In this document: in pieces, positions 52,279 through 61,350 of the stretch
How the letters are laid out: each line of letters opens with the position of its first letter
Numbering within the stretch: position 1 is the first letter of the stretch
Assembly: GCF_003762835.1 (NCBI RefSeq)
Contig: NZ_RJWA01000001.1
Location: 62,001 to 126,000 of the forward strand
Source: Micromonospora sp. HM5-17
GTDB taxonomy: Bacteria; Actinomycetota; Actinomycetes; Mycobacteriales; Micromonosporaceae
DNA: 64,000 nt
Direction of reading: 5' to 3'
Position numbers and translations under genes: made by a program
Notes under the pieces: generated by a model
What the model saw: only the letters and a program-made list of their open reading frames with translations
Told to the model about the DNA's origin: nothing
The model's database searches: none

Positions 52279-54045
52279 ATGACCTTGACGACCTCCACGG
52301 CCAGCGCCGTCGATACCGGTGTGTGTGTACCGTCGCCGCATGGCGTGAATGAGGTGCTCGGCGCGAGCCTGGCCGGCGAGGGTGAGAACGTGCACTTGTG
52401 GTTCAGCGCGGTCACCGCTGACGGGCGCTGGCGGATCTATCACACGGTCAGCGCAGACAGCAGCGCCGCCTGGTCCCTGCCCACCGCGGTTGCCGGTCTT
52501 ACCCCGGCAGGTGGGAGCGATCGGGCGCTGTTGCCTTCGGTGCTGCGGCGGCCGGACGGCTGGTGGATGTGGTACGCCGGTCACGACAGGCGAGGGCGAG
52601 GTGTGCACGTCGGCCGCTCCGTCGACGGACGGACGTGGCAGCGTCGCGGGGTGGCCGTGGATCGCGGAGAACCGGGAAGCGCGGACGCCGACGGCGTCAA
52701 TTGCCCAGCTGTTGTCGAGGCCACCGACGGCACCCTGGTCATGGCCTACGGCGCCGCCAACTCGCGCGGCATCGCGGCGGCGGTCTCCCGCGACGGCATC
52801 GCCTGGCGCAAGATCGGTCCGATCCTGCACCTCAGGCTCGACGGTCCGGACTCCCGCCGTGTCTGGTACCCGATGTGGCTGCCCACCGGGCCAGACACGG
52901 CGGACCTGCTCTACGCGGGGCAGGACGATCACGGCCGCTGGAGCATCCTCACCGCCGGCCGGGTCGACCTAGCGCTGCTGGCCGCACGGCCCACCCCGCT
53001 GCCGCTGACCAGCGCCGTCGACGCCGTGCTCACCCACATCCGCGCCGCCGTCACCGCCAATTACCTGGTCGAGCCCGACTACCACCGGCCCGCGCCGGTC
53101 TACCGCTCGCCGGACGGCCGGGTCGAGCAGCTCCGCCCCAGCACCAGCCCGGTATTCGCCGTCCGCGAGGGCCACGGCCGGCCGGCGAGAGTCGTGAAGC
53201 TCGGCCGGGACCGAGCGAGCGTCGAACGCGAGTTCTCCGGCCTGCAAGCCCTCGCCCGCCACTACCCAGTCCCAGCAGCGACACTGCACTACCGGCGAGG
53301 CCAGGCCGCCCTGGTCATGGAGCACCTCGACGGCATCCCCCTCGCCCGGTTAGCCGGCACCGACCCCGACCGGTTCGAGGCCGTCCTCGACGACGTCGCC
53401 GCCCGCCTCGCCGCCGCCGCGCAGGCCACCCTCCTCCCCGCCAGCGGCGTCGACGGACCATCGGATCACACCGAGGAGACCCCAGCCGTACTCGCCGCCT
53501 GGGCCGCCGAACTCGCCACCCGACTCCGCCCGTGGGCCCGGTTTCGGCTCACGCTCGACGGCGAGCCGCTCGACTTCACCCTCGCAGACCTCATCGACTT
53601 CACCCACCGCCGGCTCGCACAGCCGCCGGCGTGGGTCGTCCACGCCAGCGGCGACCCGCACCTCAACAACATCCTCGTCGCCCGGGAGGGGCAGCGGTGG
53701 TGGCTGCTCGACTGCGAGTACGCCGGACTGCACGACCTGGAGTACCTCCTGGCGAAGCTGGTCACCTCGTGCTTCAAGCACACCGGGCTGCTCACCGCCC
53801 AGGCGACGACCAGACGCGACTGCCTGCACCTCACCGCCAACGTCGGACACCCGGTCGCACGGCGGGTGTTGACCACGCCGTGGCTGCTGGACCGGTTCGC
53901 CAGGCTGCCGGTGGACCGGGAGCGGCTGGCTGCTCATCTGCTGCCGCTGCTGTACTTCCGGTTCACCACATCCGACGGCCGCCCGCCCGCGTTCGGCGTG
54001 ACCGCTCTCGTCCTCGCGGCCGGAACGATCCTCGGCGAGCGGTAA
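52279..54045 (+). CDS. Fusion of a beta-propeller (GH43/62-like) and an APH-type kinase domain
   Basis: 588 residues from an ATG at 52279. Residues about 20-245 show repeating propeller-blade motifs: LWFSAVTADGRWRIYHT, GWWMWYAGHDRRGRGVHVG, LVMAYGAANSRGIAAAVSRDG, DLLYAGQDDHGRWSI, as in five-bladed glycosidases. Residues about 290-588 are a kinase-like fold: VVKLGRD (ATP Lys), ALVMEHLDG, the Brenner motif HASGDPHLNNIL and metal-binding Asp in WLLDCEYAGLHD. No signal peptide. A carbohydrate-binding propeller joined to a small-molecule kinase suggests phosphorylation of a sugar-type substrate. I know of no characterised protein with this arrangement. Confidence 0.78.
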   Translation: MTLTTSTASAVDTGVCVPSPHGVNEVLGASLAGEGENVHLWFSAVTADGRWRIYHTVSADSSAAWSLPTAVAGLTPAGGSDRALLPSVLRRPDGWWMWYAGHDRRGRGVHVGRSVDGRTWQRRGVAVDRGEPGSADADGVNCPAVVEATDGTLVMAYGAANSRGIAAAVSRDGIAWRKIGPILHLRLDGPDSRRVWYPMWLPTGPDTADLLYAGQDDHGRWSILTAGRVDLALLAARPTPLPLTSAVDAVLTHIRAAVTANYLVEPDYHRPAPVYRSPDGRVEQLRPSTSPVFAVREGHGRPARVVKLGRDRASVEREFSGLQALARHYPVPAATLHYRRGQAALVMEHLDGIPLARLAGTDPDRFEAVLDDVAARLAAAAQATLLPASGVDGPSDHTEETPAVLAAWAAELATRLRPWARFRLTLDGEPLDFTLADLIDFTHRRLAQPPAWVVHASGDPHLNNILVAREGQRWWLLDCEYAGLHDLEYLLAKLVTSCFKHTGLLTAQATTRRDCLHLTANVGHPVARRVLTTPWLLDRFARLPVDRERLAAHLLPLLYFRFTTSDGRPPAFGVTALVLAAGTILGER

Positions 54046-54165
54046 CTCGATACCGAGTCCCTGCCCGGCCGGAGAGAGGGATTAGCGGGTGACGGTGGCG
54101 ACCGATCTTGGCACGCGAACGGCTGGGGCCGGGCGTGGCTCGGTGTGCGGCGCCCTGGCGGGGTT

Positions 54166-54711
54166 TCAGCCGGCGACCGGACTGGGGACGGCGAGGCCAG
54201 CGGTGTGCTGGATGAACGCCACGGTCTCCTCCAGCGAGGCGGACTCGGGGATCACCATCTCGTCGGGCATGCCGAGGAGGTCGCGGGGCCGGTACCAGCC
54301 GCGCATGTCCTCGGCGGTGAACTCGGACGCCTGCGGCCGGAGCGTGTGCCGACGCAGCGTCTCCTCCAGGGACACGTCCAGGTAGAACACGTACGTGTCA
54401 CCGCGATGGTCCCGGCGCAACGCCGAGATCATCGGCCCGTACCGATGGGAGATGAGGATCCCTTCGAGGACCACGTGGTAGCCGTGCCGCAGCGCGAGTC
54501 GCACGGTCTGGGAGATCAGCTCGGGAGCGAGGCCGCCGTCGACGTCGCGTTCCCGAAGGACGATACGGCGCAGGTAGTCCTGCTCCAGCGCCATCCCCCG
54601 CCCGTACCGGTACCGGACCTGCCGCGCGACCGAGCTCTTCCCGGACCCGGAGTTGCCGCGGATGACCAGCAGCTTTGTCTCCGGTGATCCCACCGCAGCG
54701 TCCTCGGTCAC
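54166..54711 (-). CDS. P-loop kinase (AAA_33/zeta-toxin-like)
   Basis: 181 residues from a GTG at 54711. Walker A VIRGNSGSGKSSVARQV at the N-terminus, then LEQDYLRRIVL (acidic residue after strand 2) and VVLEGILISHRYG (Walker-B-like strand). A lid region with RRHTLRPQASEF follows. Resembles small nucleoside/aminoglycoside-type kinases; substrate unknown. Convergent with the propeller-kinase gene. Confidence 0.78.
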   Translation of the reverse strand: MTEDAAVGSPETKLLVIRGNSGSGKSSVARQVRYRYGRGMALEQDYLRRIVLRERDVDGGLAPELISQTVRLALRHGYHVVLEGILISHRYGPMISALRRDHRGDTYVFYLDVSLEETLRRHTLRPQASEFTAEDMRGWYRPRDLLGMPDEMVIPESASLEETVAFIQHTAGLAVPSPVAG

Positions 54712-55209
54712 GCGACCATCCTGTCACCGTGCCCTGGACTGGCCCGCTGACGCGCTGCTTGCTGCGCGGGTGATGTCGGCGTCGCGTCGCCGGGTCCCGA
54801 GCCGCTCCTCCGCTGAGTCGGTGGCGTGAGATATTTTGCCAGGTCGGGGCCTTGACGGCACCCGAGGTTCCCGGTGAGCATCGAGGTTGCGGTCCACGAA
54901 CCGGGCCGTGTCGGGAGTCAGCGCGGGTGGTGGTCCGCGCGCTGGCCAGCAATTCCCGGCGGGGAGGTGGAATCCGACGGCGGCCGGTCCACCTCGAAGC
55001 GGACCTATCAAGGAGACGATTCGTCTCAGCCCTCCCGAGGGGCGAGGCGCGGCCACTTCCCCATACGGGAAGTTCAAGGGCCTTGCGGTGAACGTACGAC
55101 GTCGTCACCGCGCCGAGACACGCCGCCCGCTCGTGCCCTTGACTGCGCCCACGCCCGGAGCCCGCTCTGGCTGTCGTGCGCGCGCCGTGCCCCGAGGAGG
55201 CGCACCACC
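54712..55209. other. Gene-free stretch
   Basis: 498 bp between divergent genes. No convincing frame with a ribosome site was found. Confidence 0.4.
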
Positions 55210-55368
55210 ATGCCCAAGAAGACGCCGATGGGCCGCGAGGCGGCCAACCGGATCCGCGCCGCGGCCCAACGCAACCCGAACTCGGCGACGGCTCGATCCG
55301 GTTTTCCGGACCGAGCGCAGCAGGCCGCAGACCGCAACGAGGAGCGGCCGGAGCAAGAGCGGGAGTAG
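55210..55368 (+). CDS. Small SMP-motif protein
   Basis: 52 residues from an ATG with GAGGAGG 9 nt upstream. It reads MPKKTPMGREAANRIRAAAQ.. and then NPNSATARSGFPDRAQ, the SMP (seed maturation protein-like) motif known from small bacterial proteins. Strongly charged and probably disordered. Function unknown; stress-related roles are suggested for the motif family only. Confidence 0.6.
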   Translation: MPKKTPMGREAANRIRAAAQRNPNSATARSGFPDRAQQAADRNEERPEQERE

Positions 55369-55831
55369 GCCGCCGGGTGGGGAGGTTGGGCCAGCACAGG
55401 CTGTGCCCAACCAGCCCCTGCGGGTTGCGCCCCCCGCTGGTACTCCCCGCGGGCGTGCAGCGGATGGCAGAACCCTTCAGTTCGGCTCGGCGGCCAGCCG
55501 CCGATGCGGCGGGCAGTGGACAGCGCGTGCTGGGCCCAGGCCCTTCGGCGGTACGCGAATTTGAGTAGGTGTCCGCCGATGGTTGACGGCGTATTCGGTA
55601 CGCAGCCCGAAGGCCCGACCCGTTGCCGCAGGGGGTGCTGTACGGTCAACCGTTGGCGGCGGCCCGATCCCGTCCGCAAACATCGGTCCGCCGCCCACGC
55701 CCACTCGGCACCCCTCACAGGTAGCGGTGTACCGGCAGGCACCTGCTGGATACGTGCGCCGGGCAGAGGTCGCCCTGCCCTCTGGCCTGGCCGCGTTCGC
55801 CGGGGAGATTCAGCTCAGGCAGGCCGGTGCT
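55369..55831. other. Gene-free stretch
   Basis: 463 bp. Several long open frames exist in multiple phases, as expected from high GC, but none has a start signal or family similarity. Confidence 0.4.
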
Positions 55832-56284
55832 CTATCTCTCGGCGGCCAGCGCCCGGCGCAACGCCGCGACCACGACTGCCGACGGGAAGCGTCGTGAGGC
55901 CACCTGCTCGGCGTGGGCGATTGCGCTCGCCGTCCGGTCGGCCGGCGTGGTGCGCAGGGTGGCGACCAGCCAGCCCTCCAGGTCGACCTCGTCGTCGGGC
56001 AACCGCAGCGCCTCGGGTGGCGGCGGCGGTGACACCGGTGCTGCCGGCAGCGGCTCACCGGCCGACGCGTACCGGCCGGGTGGAAGTTGCACCCGGAACG
56101 GGTGGACACACACCGGCACCCCGTCCCGATCGGTGCGCCACCCGATCGTCGGGTTGTAGGCAAACTCCCGCCCCGGGGTGCCGACGACATCGAACTGCCC
56201 AGGGCCGAGCTGCTGCGCTGGGCACACCGCACAGGTCTGGTCACGCCAGTGCTCCCGGCCGCCCACCGGCTCGATGTCGTCCAT
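55832..56284 (-). CDS. Hypothetical protein with Cys pair and Pro linker
   Basis: 150 residues from an ATG at 56284. N-terminal segment has HWRDQTCAVCPAQ (CxxC), then YNPTIGWRTDRDGVPVCVHP, a Pro linker (VSPPPPPEAL) and a helical C-terminus (ASRRFPSAVVVAALRRALA). No family recognised. Two nucleotides downstream of the next gene's stop, so it is in operon with it. Confidence 0.55.
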   Translation of the reverse strand: MDDIEPVGGREHWRDQTCAVCPAQQLGPGQFDVVGTPGREFAYNPTIGWRTDRDGVPVCVHPFRVQLPPGRYASAGEPLPAAPVSPPPPPEALRLPDDEVDLEGWLVATLRTTPADRTASAIAHAEQVASRRFPSAVVVAALRRALAAER

Positions 56285-56286
56285 GC

Positions 56287-56649
56287 CTAGCGCGGCCAGT
56301 CGATCTGCGCCTCGGGCACGCCTGCCTGACGCGCGAACGCGAGCGCCTCCTCGTGGGCGGCCGTATCCGCTCGGGTGTAGCGAAACACCTTGCCTGCGAA
56401 AATCACCCACTTCACCTGTTCGTCCGCGTAGTCCGCGTACCAGGGGCCAGATGCCAGCGAACGCGCCAACTGCGCCGCGAGTTCGTCGACGTGCTCATCC
56501 GAGCAGGCGAAGTCGATCAGCGTCCATTCCGGCGGCTGACCCGCCTCGACGACTCCGGCCGGAACCCGATGGATTCTCTGAACTGTCAGCGGCACCGAGA
56601 TGTCGGCGCCCGACGTGAGACTCTCGACGACCAGCGTCCCGGTGACCAT
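56287..56649 (-). CDS. Hypothetical protein
   Basis: 120 residues from an ATG at 56649; a GTG two codons upstream is also possible, and GAGG lies a suitable distance before the ATG. It contains WTLIDFACSDEHVDELAAQL and WYADYADEQVKWVIFAGKVF, a compact alpha/beta domain with many acidic and aromatic residues. No signal peptide. Operon with the CxxC protein downstream. Confidence 0.6.
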   Translation of the reverse strand: MVTGTLVVESLTSGADISVPLTVQRIHRVPAGVVEAGQPPEWTLIDFACSDEHVDELAAQLARSLASGPWYADYADEQVKWVIFAGKVFRYTRADTAAHEEALAFARQAGVPEAQIDWPR

Positions 56650-56778
56650 CTCCACCTCGCTCTACCCGGGTTCCGGCTCAGCCTATTCGGGCATGGGCCG
56701 GTCGTGAACCAGGTCGGCTGTGGTCCTGTTGTTTTCCTGTCTTGACGGTTCGGTTCGCTCGGTACCGCTGTCTGAACG

Positions 56779-57546
56779 ATGATGGGAAAGGTGCTGTCTC
56801 TTCCCCGTGCGCTGCTGTTGGATTACGGCGGCGTGCTCATCGAGTCGTCCAGCCAGTCGCTGGCTCCGCCGGTGCTGGTACGGCGGCTGTTTGCCTTGAC
56901 GGGGGAGGCGCTTTCCGAGGAGGAGATCGCCGAGGATCTGATTCGTGGTGCCCGGGAGTACGGCAGGTGGCGTGACGAGGCCAGCCACGATCCGAGCCCG
57001 GCCGAGCTGAGCCACGAGGGAATCTGGGACGATTTCGTGACCGTCGGCTGGCCACGGGCGGCCCGGGAGGCGGTGCGGAGGCACGCCGCGTCCTTGAGCT
57101 ACGAGTGGACGTGGCACGAGGACTGGGCGGTCCGGCCGGGTATTCCGGAGGCGCTGGAGGCCGCGAGGGCGGCCGGCCTGCCGCTGGTCGTGGTGAGTAA
57201 CGCGCTCAGCGGGGCCGCGCACCGAGACATCCTCGCTGCGGCCGGCCTCGGGTCCATGTTCGCCGCCCAGCTCTACAGCGACGAGCATCGGCTACGCAAG
57301 CCGAACCCGGAGCTGCTGCGACGGGCCGCCCAAGCAGTCGGATCGTCGGTCGAGGACTGCTGGTTCGTCGGCGACACGATCAACCGTGACATCTTGTGTG
57401 CCCGCCGGGCCGGCACTGGCACCGCGATCCTGATGCGCTCGACTCGCACCAGCCGAGAGCAGGCCGTGCCGGGCATCGCGCCCGACATCGTCGTCGACGA
57501 TGGGCACGGCCTGCGTGATCTCCTGTCCCGGCTCGATCGGCCCTGA
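56779..57546 (+). CDS. HAD-family hydrolase
   Basis: 255 residues. HAD motifs: LLLDYGGVL (first motif; the nucleophile Asp is present but the acid/base position is Gly instead of Asp), VVVSNALSG (Ser/Thr motif), RKPNPELLRRA (Lys) and VGDTINRDILCARRAG (acidic motif). The cap is helical. The D-Y-G start occurs in several HAD-IA members. Phosphatase activity on a small metabolite is possible. Confidence 0.85.
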   Translation: MMGKVLSLPRALLLDYGGVLIESSSQSLAPPVLVRRLFALTGEALSEEEIAEDLIRGAREYGRWRDEASHDPSPAELSHEGIWDDFVTVGWPRAAREAVRRHAASLSYEWTWHEDWAVRPGIPEALEAARAAGLPLVVVSNALSGAAHRDILAAAGLGSMFAAQLYSDEHRLRKPNPELLRRAAQAVGSSVEDCWFVGDTINRDILCARRAGTGTAILMRSTRTSREQAVPGIAPDIVVDDGHGLRDLLSRLDRP

Positions 57547-57652
57547 CTGTCGGACGCTGAGCACCGCAACGGCCGGCGGCGGTTGCACGCGCGCTTCTCG
57601 GAGGGTGGTGGCCGCATTGGTGCCCTCCCTTGCCGGTCCGCGCGTCGACCGG

Positions 57653-58321
57653 TCACAGTGACCGGGCGTACGCCAGGTGCTCGTCGACTCGTTCGGCGGC
57701 GGCAGCCAGCCAGTAGGTCGCGGCTGCGGCGTGCCGTCCGGCCGCATACAGGTGATCGATGGCGGGCACCACCGGGCCCCGATAGGGCGATGTGGGTAGC
57801 ACGAGGCAGAGACGGTCGGTCAGCTCGATCACCGCGTGAAGTTCCCGATGCGAGGAGCCGATCCGGTTCTTGATCCATCCGACGCAGCCCGGCTGGTAAC
57901 GCACCGCGGGTCGGTACGGCCCGGTCGTGGGGATCGCCGCCAGGCGGTACCGGTGCCACGCCCGCCCCGCCTGGTGAATGAGCGCGGCGGTGCCCGCGCC
58001 AGCGCCGGCTCCGATCACCACTGCTGTCGGGACGGGAATCGAGGGGAGCTGGGTGACGACGGCAACCGCCACGGCGGCGAGCAGCACCGTGACCCGGCGG
58101 CGGTGTCCGGACCGACGCCGGGACAGGATCTCGACCACACGGTGCAGGTGGTTGCGGGCGAGCCGCATTGCGTCACTGGCCTCCTTGGCGCGTTCGTCGG
58201 GCCCGTACGCGTCGTCCAGGCATCGCCAGGCCGTTTCGATGCGACGGCAGGCGAGTTCGGCGGTGAGCGCGGCGGTACGGGGGGCGGCCGAGTCACGCAG
58301 CACATCGGCTGGGGTGGTCAT
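57653..58321 (-). CDS. Hypothetical membrane protein
   Basis: 222 residues from an ATG at 58321. Helical soluble start (RTAALTAELACRRIETAWRC), a basic patch (RRRSGHRRR) then two membrane helices (VTVLLAAVAVAVVTQLPSIP, TAVVIGAGAGAGTAALIHQ). The C-terminal 120 residues are soluble with aromatic positions (HLYAAGRHAAAATYWLAAAA). No family recognised. Alone on its strand. Confidence 0.6.
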   Translation of the reverse strand: MTTPADVLRDSAAPRTAALTAELACRRIETAWRCLDDAYGPDERAKEASDAMRLARNHLHRVVEILSRRRSGHRRRVTVLLAAVAVAVVTQLPSIPVPTAVVIGAGAGAGTAALIHQAGRAWHRYRLAAIPTTGPYRPAVRYQPGCVGWIKNRIGSSHRELHAVIELTDRLCLVLPTSPYRGPVVPAIDHLYAAGRHAAAATYWLAAAAERVDEHLAYARSL

Positions 58322-58442
58322 GTCGAGGGAGCCTCGAAGTCGAAATCGGCTGTGACCAGGCGATGGCCGGACGCTACGTCGGCCTGGCCGTCGTCGCCGA
58401 CCCCCGCACCGGCGCATAGAACGAGCCGGCCGTCTGGGAGCA

Positions 58443-59294
58443 TCACCGACTACCAGCCGAACCGGTTCCGAGCGCCGTCGGGTCAAGGTCGATCCGGATG
58501 GGAAGGTGGTCGGACAACAGGCGTGCCGCTGATGTGTCGATGACGTGATAGCCGCGCAGCGCCTGTGGCCGGGTGGTCCAGAACGCGTCCAGTCGCCGGG
58601 ACAGGTCGGCACCCATGTGACCGCCGGTTGCCTGCCAGGGCGCCCCCAGATGAGGGGCGGCGTCGTGTAGGCCGCTGCGGCGCAGCAGTTCGGCCGGGCG
58701 CCGGTCGGCTCGGGGCGCGGTGTCGGGGGCGTCGCTCCACCGCACGTGGCGCCACACCTTGTGCGGGGCCAGCTGCGACCAATCCGGCTCCGGATCATAG
58801 GTGTGGTCGGCCCCGAAGCTGTTCCAGTCACCGGCGATGACCGTTGCCGCCGCGGGGTCACTCAGCAGCCCGGTGATGGTGCGGACGTCTGCGAGCCGTT
58901 GCTCGGGATCCCAGGGAGCCAGATGAGTGACCGCTACGCGCAGCGGGACGGGGGCGCCGATGTCGAGTTGGACCACGCCCAGGCCGTGCCAGAGGGTCAG
59001 GCCGTGGCTGCGCTGGGACAGTGCCGCGAACTCAGGACGCCACAGGATCGCCATATGGCAATGCGACCGCCGTGCGGGTACCGCCATCCCGCGCATCCCG
59101 AGGGCCTCGGCGATCGTCGCCACGTGCCGCCCGAGGACGGACAGGTCGTCGCTGTCGTCCCAGATCTCCTGCAAACACAGCACATCCGGCCGCTCGAAAC
59201 GCAGCAACTCGTGCTGCTGCCGACGCGTGGCCACCGCGGACTTGCCGTAGTCCTTCAGGTTGTAGCTGAGAATGCCTACCACTTCCGCGGTCAC
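58443..59294 (-). CDS. Endonuclease/exonuclease/phosphatase-family enzyme
   Basis: 283 residues from a GTG at 59294 with GGGAGG 4-5 nt upstream. EEP motifs in order: SYNLKDYGK, DVLCLQEIWDD (metal Glu), VAVTHLAPWDPEQ, VIAGDWNSFGADHTY (catalytic Asp-Asn) and LLSDHLPIRID (Asp-His). No signal peptide, so it is cytoplasmic; nuclease or phosphodiesterase activity cannot be separated. Its start overlaps a small upstream ORF (GTGA). Confidence 0.88.
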   Translation of the reverse strand: MTAEVVGILSYNLKDYGKSAVATRRQQHELLRFERPDVLCLQEIWDDSDDLSVLGRHVATIAEALGMRGMAVPARRSHCHMAILWRPEFAALSQRSHGLTLWHGLGVVQLDIGAPVPLRVAVTHLAPWDPEQRLADVRTITGLLSDPAAATVIAGDWNSFGADHTYDPEPDWSQLAPHKVWRHVRWSDAPDTAPRADRRPAELLRRSGLHDAAPHLGAPWQATGGHMGADLSRRLDAFWTTRPQALRGYHVIDTSAARLLSDHLPIRIDLDPTALGTGSAGSR

Positions 59295-59389
59295 TTCGCC
59301 TCCCACACCGTGCGGGTCCGGCAACCCGGCAGCGCCGAAGGCAGATGACGTGCCTCGAAGTTGAGTAGGGCCAGGGATAAACGCCTCAT
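59291..59389 (-). CDS. 32-residue small ORF coupled to the EEP enzyme gene
   Basis: ATG at 59389 with a perfect AAAGGAG ribosome site on the minus strand. The stop TGA overlaps the GTG of the EEP gene. The peptide starts MRRLSLALLNFEARHLP and ends TRTVWEAK, with a single Cys in the middle. It may be a leader or a small peptide gene; a RiPP precursor role is considered in the findings. Confidence 0.4.
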   Translation of the reverse strand: MRRLSLALLNFEARHLPSALPGCRTRTVWEAK

Positions 59390-59449
59390 GTCAGCAATCT
59401 CCTTTGTGACGGTTTCAAGGGTTGGTTGTGAATTCTGGAAGACGTTTCG

Positions 59450-59638
59450 CTATGGCTGACCGATTCCGTCTTGTAGGTGGATCAAGAGAGTGGAGACGAG
59501 GAACAGGACCAAGCAGGCAGTGAGTACTCGTGTGAGACGAAGTCGGAACAGCAACCACGTAATGGTCGAAGTGCTGCCCCTGACTAGTGCTGCGACCAGC
59601 AGTAGCAAGCCAACGGCTACGGCGGTGAGCTCACCCAT
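59450..59638 (-). CDS. Small two-helix membrane protein
   Basis: 62 residues from an ATG at 59638, inside the last codons of the upstream methyltransferase gene (8-bp overlap). Helix 1 ELTAVAVGLLLLVAALVRG, helix 2 VLTACLVLFLVSTLLIHLQ, separated by a polar/basic turn (WLLFRLRLTR). Unknown function; coupling to the methyltransferase suggests joint expression. Confidence 0.55.
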   Translation of the reverse strand: MGELTAVAVGLLLLVAALVRGSTSTITWLLFRLRLTRVLTACLVLFLVSTLLIHLQDGIGQP

Positions 59639-60524
59639 TGCCGTACCTTGGTGCTCCGATAGATGCGGTGACATAGACGACGGGAGTGGTGAAGGTGATG
59701 CCGCCGCGGTCGGCGGCGTGGTCGAACGCGCGGTGCCACGCGGTGACGTATCGAGCGGTGGTGCCGGCGCCCAGGTGTCGGGTGATGAGATCGACGGGGC
59801 TGGAGGCGCCTGGGTGGGGCCTTCGGTGCAGGTGGGCGTCGACGTCGGCGTGGGTGCTGAGTTGCTCGGTGACGGTGGTCTCGTCCACGGCGGGGGTGAT
59901 GAAGCCGGCGTGTAGGGCGGCATCGGTGAACGGCATCACGTCGAAGGACATCATCGGTCCGGCGCTGGGACTGCTTGAGCTGCGGAGCCGGTCAATCGCC
60001 TCGATCTCGTCGGGGGTGATGCCGTCCAGGTTGGCGTCGTGGCGGCGGCGGGCGTTGACCGGCTCGAACGCCGACAGCAGTCCTTCCGGTCGGAGAACGC
60101 GGGCGACCTCGCGTAGCGCGGCGCGTAGGTCGGGCAGGTAGATCAGAACGCTGCGAGCGACGACGCGGTCGAAGGTCGCGTCGGCGATCGGGAGGTGACA
60201 GGCATCGCCGACCACGGGCCGGATCCGCTCCCTGTGCGTCCGGATCTCCGCCAGAGCGGCGGCGGACTGGTCGACCGCGGTAACCGATCCAGCCGGTGCG
60301 ACGGCCCGCGCGGCGGCGTGGGTGAGCAGGCCCGTGCCGGCACCGAGATCGAGGACATCGTGGCCGGGCCGCAACCGGGCCGCGTTCAGCACCCGATCGC
60401 GGATGTCCGCGAGCAGCCCGGTCAGTGCCGCGCGGTCAGCGGTGTCTCGACCGGCGTCCCGTTCTCGGGTTAGCCAGCGTCCCGCCGAGTCGGCGGGTGT
60501 CACGTTTTCGGCCTGCTCACCCAC
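59631..60524 (-). CDS. Class I SAM-dependent methyltransferase
   Basis: 297 residues from a GTG at 60524. SAM motifs: VLDLGAGTGLLTHAAA, VTAVDQSAAAL, GDACHLPIADATFDRV and VLRPEGLLSAFEP (post III). C-terminal helical cap with HADVDAHLHRRP. Ubiquinone/arsenite-like UbiE superfamily; substrate not set by sequence. It follows the LTxxQ protein by 12 bp and could act on a RiPP or lipid product of the nearby LanB region. Confidence 0.85.
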   Translation of the reverse strand: MGEQAENVTPADSAGRWLTRERDAGRDTADRAALTGLLADIRDRVLNAARLRPGHDVLDLGAGTGLLTHAAARAVAPAGSVTAVDQSAAALAEIRTHRERIRPVVGDACHLPIADATFDRVVARSVLIYLPDLRAALREVARVLRPEGLLSAFEPVNARRRHDANLDGITPDEIEAIDRLRSSSSPSAGPMMSFDVMPFTDAALHAGFITPAVDETTVTEQLSTHADVDAHLHRRPHPGASSPVDLITRHLGAGTTARYVTAWHRAFDHAADRGGITFTTPVVYVTASIGAPRYGNG

Positions 60525-60536
60525 GATGGGCCTCCG

Positions 60537-61019
60537 TTACGCCGTCGCGGTCGTGAACTGGAACTGTGGCGCGACCGCGTTGTTCAGTGATGGAAGAAGC
60601 TCGGCGAGCCGGGCGTCCTTCTCCGCGTGGTAGATCTGGTCGATGCGCGCGATCTGCTCGTCGGTGAGGATTTCGTGGCCGTGGGCCCCGTAGCTGAAGA
60701 ACAGGTCTTCCTCGGCGCGGAACAGTTCGGCGTGGCGGTCGAGTAGTTCCTTGCGGGCGACCAGGGCGTCGTTGTCCAGACGCCCCCGCTTGTGCTCCAG
60801 TTGCTCGGTGACCTGGGCGAACTGCACCCGGATGCCGGTCAACGACGCCTGGTATTCGGCGTTGAGGTCGATGAGTCGGGTGATCTGCTCGGGGGTGAGT
60901 CCGATCTCGGCATGGTGAGACAGCATTCTGGTGAACAAGACTTTCGCCGCGATGCTCTCGCAGCTGATGTCGATGAGGTATCCGGGTCGGGGAAAGAGGT
61001 TGTGGTTCACGCCGCACAT
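60537..61019 (-). CDS. LTxxQ-motif (Spy/CpxP-like) protein without signal peptide
   Basis: 160 residues from an ATG at 61019, GGAGGA 8 nt upstream. Two LTxxQ motifs: IGLTPEQITRLIDLNAEY and ILTDEQIARIDQIYHAE, in a helical protein with a central coiled-coil-like part (TEQLEHKRGRLDNDALV). Spy/CpxP proteins with these motifs are normally periplasmic chaperones, but here the N-terminus (MCGVNHNLFPRPG) has no export signal. Possible cytoplasmic partner of a neighbouring enzyme. Confidence 0.7.
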   Translation of the reverse strand: MCGVNHNLFPRPGYLIDISCESIAAKVLFTRMLSHHAEIGLTPEQITRLIDLNAEYQASLTGIRVQFAQVTEQLEHKRGRLDNDALVARKELLDRHAELFRAEEDLFFSYGAHGHEILTDEQIARIDQIYHAEKDARLAELLPSLNNAVAPQFQFTTATA

Positions 61020-61350
61020 GTCAGGTAGATCCTCCAAAGTCGTCTGCTGGAATCCGGTCGAGGTCCTTCGGTCATGTGCCCGGGCGGGGCCCGTGCACCA
61101 CCCGCCCTCACTGTCGGTGTTGTCGAAGGCAGCGCGGATGGGAAACGCGGTCCGGTCGCACCAACGGCGGGCGTTAGTCCCGGGACATGCTGGTGGGCAG
61201 TTGGTAGACAGGCTGCTTGGTCCCCACCCGGGACCTGTGCCCGGCACGGCCTCAACACGGCGACACCTCCCGGCAATTTCAGAGAGCTGCCGGCGGTCGT
61301 GTCATTCGAGGTACGCCTTGGCGATTGGCGAGCGGGAATAGGCTGATGGG
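61020..61350. other. Gap between LTxxQ gene and lipoprotein gene
   Basis: 331 bp. No short ORF with a convincing RiPP core or ribosome site was recognised. Confidence 0.4.
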
